DNA of 64,000 nt. It comes from Dyadobacter sp. UC 10. Its GTDB lineage: Bacteria; Bacteroidota; Bacteroidia; Cytophagales; Spirosomataceae. The position numbers and the translations under genes are program-made. Shown one piece after another: positions 61,846 to 64,000 of the stretch. The notes beneath the pieces are model-generated. The model saw nothing but the letters and a program-made list of their open reading frames with translations, was not told the origin of the DNA and did no database searches. The stretch spans positions 2,848,501 to 2,912,500 of the forward strand of contig NZ_VSRN01000001.1 of assembly GCF_008369915.1 (NCBI RefSeq), written 5' to 3'. Every line of letters starts with the position of its first letter. Positions within the stretch are counted from its first letter, which is position 1.

Positions 61846-62613
61846 ATGCTGTTGGCGGTTGATGTCGGAAATACCGATACGGTCTTCGGACTTTACCAAT
61901 TTGGGTACTGGGAGCATTTGTGGCGCATGCGGTCGCTTCCTCAGGAAAGTGAATCGCATTACGAATCGAAACTGCGCCTGCATTTTCTGGAAGCCTCGCT
62001 CTGGTTTGGGGACGTAGAAACGGTTGTCCTCAGCAGTGTGGTACCGGCATTAACGCCGACGATTTTGAAAATGCTGCGTGGACTTTTTGGAGAAGATATC
62101 ATCGTAGTCGGCCCGGATATTTACCCGGATCTTGCAATACAGATAGACCATCCGCATGAAATCGGCGCAGATCTGATCGCCAACGCAGTGGCTGTCATGT
62201 CGCGCTACAAAGAAAATTGTGTAGTCGTAGATTTCGGCACCGCGCTCACTTTTACGACCGTTTCAAAAGACAATAAAATACTGGGCGTAGCGATTTTGCC
62301 GGGTTTGCTGACAGCAGTAAAAGCATTGTTTGCCAATACTGCCCAGCTTCCCGAGGTCCCGCTCGTGCTCCCTTCTACCGCAATCGGGAAAAACACGACG
62401 GAGGCTATTCAGGCTGGTATATTGCTGGGTTATGAGGGGCTTGTCAAATCACTTTTGCAACGGATCCGGGCCGAGCTTGGTGGAGATTGCATCGCGGTAG
62501 CAACAGGCGGATTGTCCTCCATTATCGATACGCTCCGCGATGAATTTGTCGAAATTGATAATAAGTTAACATTGGACGGGCTGCGGGTTATCGGAGAGAA
62601 AGTCAGGAGCTAG
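61846..62613 (+). CDS. coaX: Type III pantothenate kinase
   Basis: First step of coenzyme A synthesis: phosphorylates pantothenate; potassium-dependent, not inhibited by CoA. 255 residues of acetate/sugar-kinase fold. The N-terminal phosphate loop is DVGNTDTVFGLY (residues 5-16), the pantothenate/metal segment is GADLIANAVAV, and the catalytic-site DFGTALTFTTVS follows; the adenosine motif is ATGGLSSIIDTL. The ATG 61846 begins MLLAVDVGNT as expected. The stop overlaps that of the convergent next gene by four bases. Confidence 0.97.
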   Translation: MLLAVDVGNTDTVFGLYQFGYWEHLWRMRSLPQESESHYESKLRLHFLEASLWFGDVETVVLSSVVPALTPTILKMLRGLFGEDIIVVGPDIYPDLAIQIDHPHEIGADLIANAVAVMSRYKENCVVVDFGTALTFTTVSKDNKILGVAILPGLLTAVKALFANTAQLPEVPLVLPSTAIGKNTTEAIQAGILLGYEGLVKSLLQRIRAELGGDCIAVATGGLSSIIDTLRDEFVEIDNKLTLDGLRVIGEKVRS

Positions 62614-63059
62614 TTTGCAAAAATCCCTGATTCGATAAGCCCCAAATCCTGCACCGGCTGATTAAATAAATAGGTCCAGCAAGGCATTGTCGATTCGTTT
62701 TCGATAAAAATGGGAATCTCCCGCCGAATATACAGACTGGCAGCTTCGTCTTCGAGTACCTCTTCATATTCGTCCAACTCCCGTAATAGCTCAGGATCCT
62801 GTATTTGGAAGATATCCCCGTACACTTTGCCCGCGCTTCCCGGCTCGTAAACGGCGCCGGGATACCAGTCGATTTTATAGAGCTTTCCGTGAAAAAATCC
62901 TTTGCCTACGTAGCTTGCATTTGCGTGTAGCTTCTGCGCAAAAGGGTTGTCAAATCCTCTTTTTAATGTTCCGTATGTAAAAAGCCTGGTCAACTCGGAA
63001 GAAGGTTTGTGGGTATTAAAATCGTCGGCATTTAGCAATAATTTATAGAACTTTTCCAT
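62610..63059 (-). CDS. Gamma-glutamylcyclotransferase-like protein (AIG2/GGCT fold)
   Basis: 149 residues. The fold's signature LFTYGTLKRGFDNPF lies at about residues 26-40. GKGFFHGKLYKIDWYPGAVY and the acidic DPELLRELDEYEEVLEDEAA contain the catalytic-type Glu. Such enzymes turn gamma-glutamyl amines or glutathione into 5-oxoproline; the true substrate is unknown. The N-terminus (MEKFYKLLLNADDFNTHKPS) is 25 residues longer than the minimal fold. Convergent with coaX, with overlapping stop codons. Confidence 0.88.
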   Translation of the reverse strand: MEKFYKLLLNADDFNTHKPSSELTRLFTYGTLKRGFDNPFAQKLHANASYVGKGFFHGKLYKIDWYPGAVYEPGSAGKVYGDIFQIQDPELLRELDEYEEVLEDEAASLYIRREIPIFIENESTMPCWTYLFNQPVQDLGLIESGIFAN

Positions 63060-63152
63060 TCTGATTATATATCCGAATGAAACCTACTTACATAATAAGT
63101 GTATTTTTTTTATATTTACATGTAAGGCCGTTCATCTAATTAAATTAAAGTT

Positions 63153-64000
63153 ATGTACGAAAAAAATCTTGGTACAAAACAAAAGGCGCTCAGAATCAAT
63201 TTGGACCGCCGGATTTATGGCTCATTTGCAGAGATCGGGGCAGGACAGGAAACAGCAGCTTATTTTTTCAAAGCAGGAGGCGCATCGGGAACAGTCGCCA
63301 AAACAATGTCAGCTTATGATATGACTTTCAGCGACGCGATTTATGGGACAGAGGAGGGAGGAAGGTATGTGGTCGAATCGCGGCTGATGAAGATGCTCAA
63401 TCGGGAATACAATCTGGTGGAGAAGCGGCTTTCTGAAAAGCGTGGCACGGAAAGTCAGTTTTTTGCATTTGCCAATACCGTAGTAGCCCTCAACTTTCAG
63501 AAAACCAACGAATCGCACGGGTGGATCGGACTTCAGTTTCAGCTTACGCCGATGGGCCCGACCAACTATGTGGTCATTCACGTCCGCATGCGCGACGATG
63601 AAAATATACTTCAGCAGCAGGCTTTGGGGATTATCGGGGTAAACCTGATGTATGGTTGCTTTTTTTACTATAAGTCGCCCGAAACGCTATTGTTGTCTCT
63701 CATGGACGATCTGACGACCGATCGGATTGAGATTGATATGGTGCGGTTCAGCGGGCCGGATTTTGCAAAAGTAGATAATCGGTTGATGAGTTTGCGGCTG
63801 GTGAAAAACGGTTTTACCGATGCCGCTTTATTCGGCAGTGACGGTGGCGTTTTACAACCTTCGGAAGCCTTATACAAAAAGCATATCCTGATGATGCGCG
63901 GCCGCCTAAGGCCCATTACCAATGTGCATGTGGACCTGATCAGCAACGGGCAAAAGCAATTTCTGGCGGAGCCAGACGTAGACGAATCCAAAGTAGTGCT
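63153..64000 (+). CDS. Conserved protein of unknown function, 3' end cut by window edge
   Basis: 282 codons are visible and the frame is open to the last base. It begins MYEKNLGTKQKALRINLDRR, then IYGSFAEIGAGQETAAYFFK. The clear block GGRYVVESRLMKMLNREYNL and the highly ordered, soluble composition speak for a real conserved gene. In several Bacteroidota genomes a similar protein is labelled as a nicotinate-nucleotide adenylyltransferase or TonB-linked protein, which I cannot confirm; no nucleotide-transferase motif (HxGH) is visible here. No signal peptide. The start ATG at 63153 is preceded by AAAG at about the right distance. The C-terminal half is needed to place it. Confidence 0.75.
   Translation, partial: MYEKNLGTKQKALRINLDRRIYGSFAEIGAGQETAAYFFKAGGASGTVAKTMSAYDMTFSDAIYGTEEGGRYVVESRLMKMLNREYNLVEKRLSEKRGTESQFFAFANTVVALNFQKTNESHGWIGLQFQLTPMGPTNYVVIHVRMRDDENILQQQALGIIGVNLMYGCFFYYKSPETLLLSLMDDLTTDRIEIDMVRFSGPDFAKVDNRLMSLRLVKNGFTDAALFGSDGGVLQPSEALYKKHILMMRGRLRPITNVHVDLISNGQKQFLAEPDVDESKVV

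Overview
The window looks like chromosomal DNA of a Cytophagales-type Bacteroidota, most like Dyadobacter and its relatives. Several things point there. Promoter-like sites follow the Bacteroidota pattern (TTTG, about 19-20 bases, TAnnTTTG). There is a BtuB/BtuG-type vitamin B12 uptake pair under a cobalamin riboswitch, an Mpl ligase, families typical of the phylum (DUF5777, DUF6702, DUF349, TM-anchored AraC), and ECF sigma factors of the Bacteroidota kind. The genus is an inference; no rRNA or tRNA gene was found to confirm it.

Layout. 1-3.3 kb: a leucine operon read leftwards (leuC, a shortened four-helix-bundle gene, leuD, and a leuA-family gene cut by the window edge). 3.7-6.9 kb: fbp, a DEAD-box RNA helicase and an exported TPR protein. 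7-10.3 kb: B12 uptake (riboswitch, TonB receptor, beta-propeller lipoprotein). 10.4-15.9 kb: DMT transporter, exported thioredoxin-like protein, prfA, two lipoproteins (one an exported SAM-hydroxide adenosyltransferase relative), an aldo/keto reductase and a zinc-ribbon protein.

16.1-20.5 kb is the one clearly accessory stretch. It is visibly AT-richer and is bounded by a 22-base near-identical inverted repeat. It holds a NYN-domain gene, a candidate small RNA or attenuator, an IS1595-type transposase with a co-directional 43-residue ORF, two abutting tiny ORFs behind a consensus promoter, a coiled-coil protein, and a gene split by a frameshift at an A5 run. A short ssb follows at its right edge.

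20.9-37.3 kb is mainly housekeeping: xylB, an M28 peptidase, ispE, an orphan oxidase subunit III, an MFS exporter, an AraC-type regulator, an acyltransferase, an mpl-LOG-OmpA run, ettA, DUF349 and a LacI regulator. 37.6-44.4 kb is a hexuronate catabolic cluster (ECF sigma, uxuA, uxaC, kdgK, kdgA, uxaB), which would feed glucuronate-type acids to pyruvate and glyceraldehyde 3-phosphate. 44.5-54 kb: lon, a DUF6702 gene, rseP, a membrane-anchored MutS relative, an MsbA-like ABC exporter and an acyltransferase. 54.2-58.3 kb is a compact five-gene unit: ECF sigma, anti-sigma-like/beta-barrel protein, Rieske lipoprotein, DUF5777 and YceI. 58.3-64 kb: a GH2 beta-galactosidase with an Arg-rich tail, coaX, a gamma-glutamylcyclotransferase-like gene, and a conserved protein cut by the right edge.
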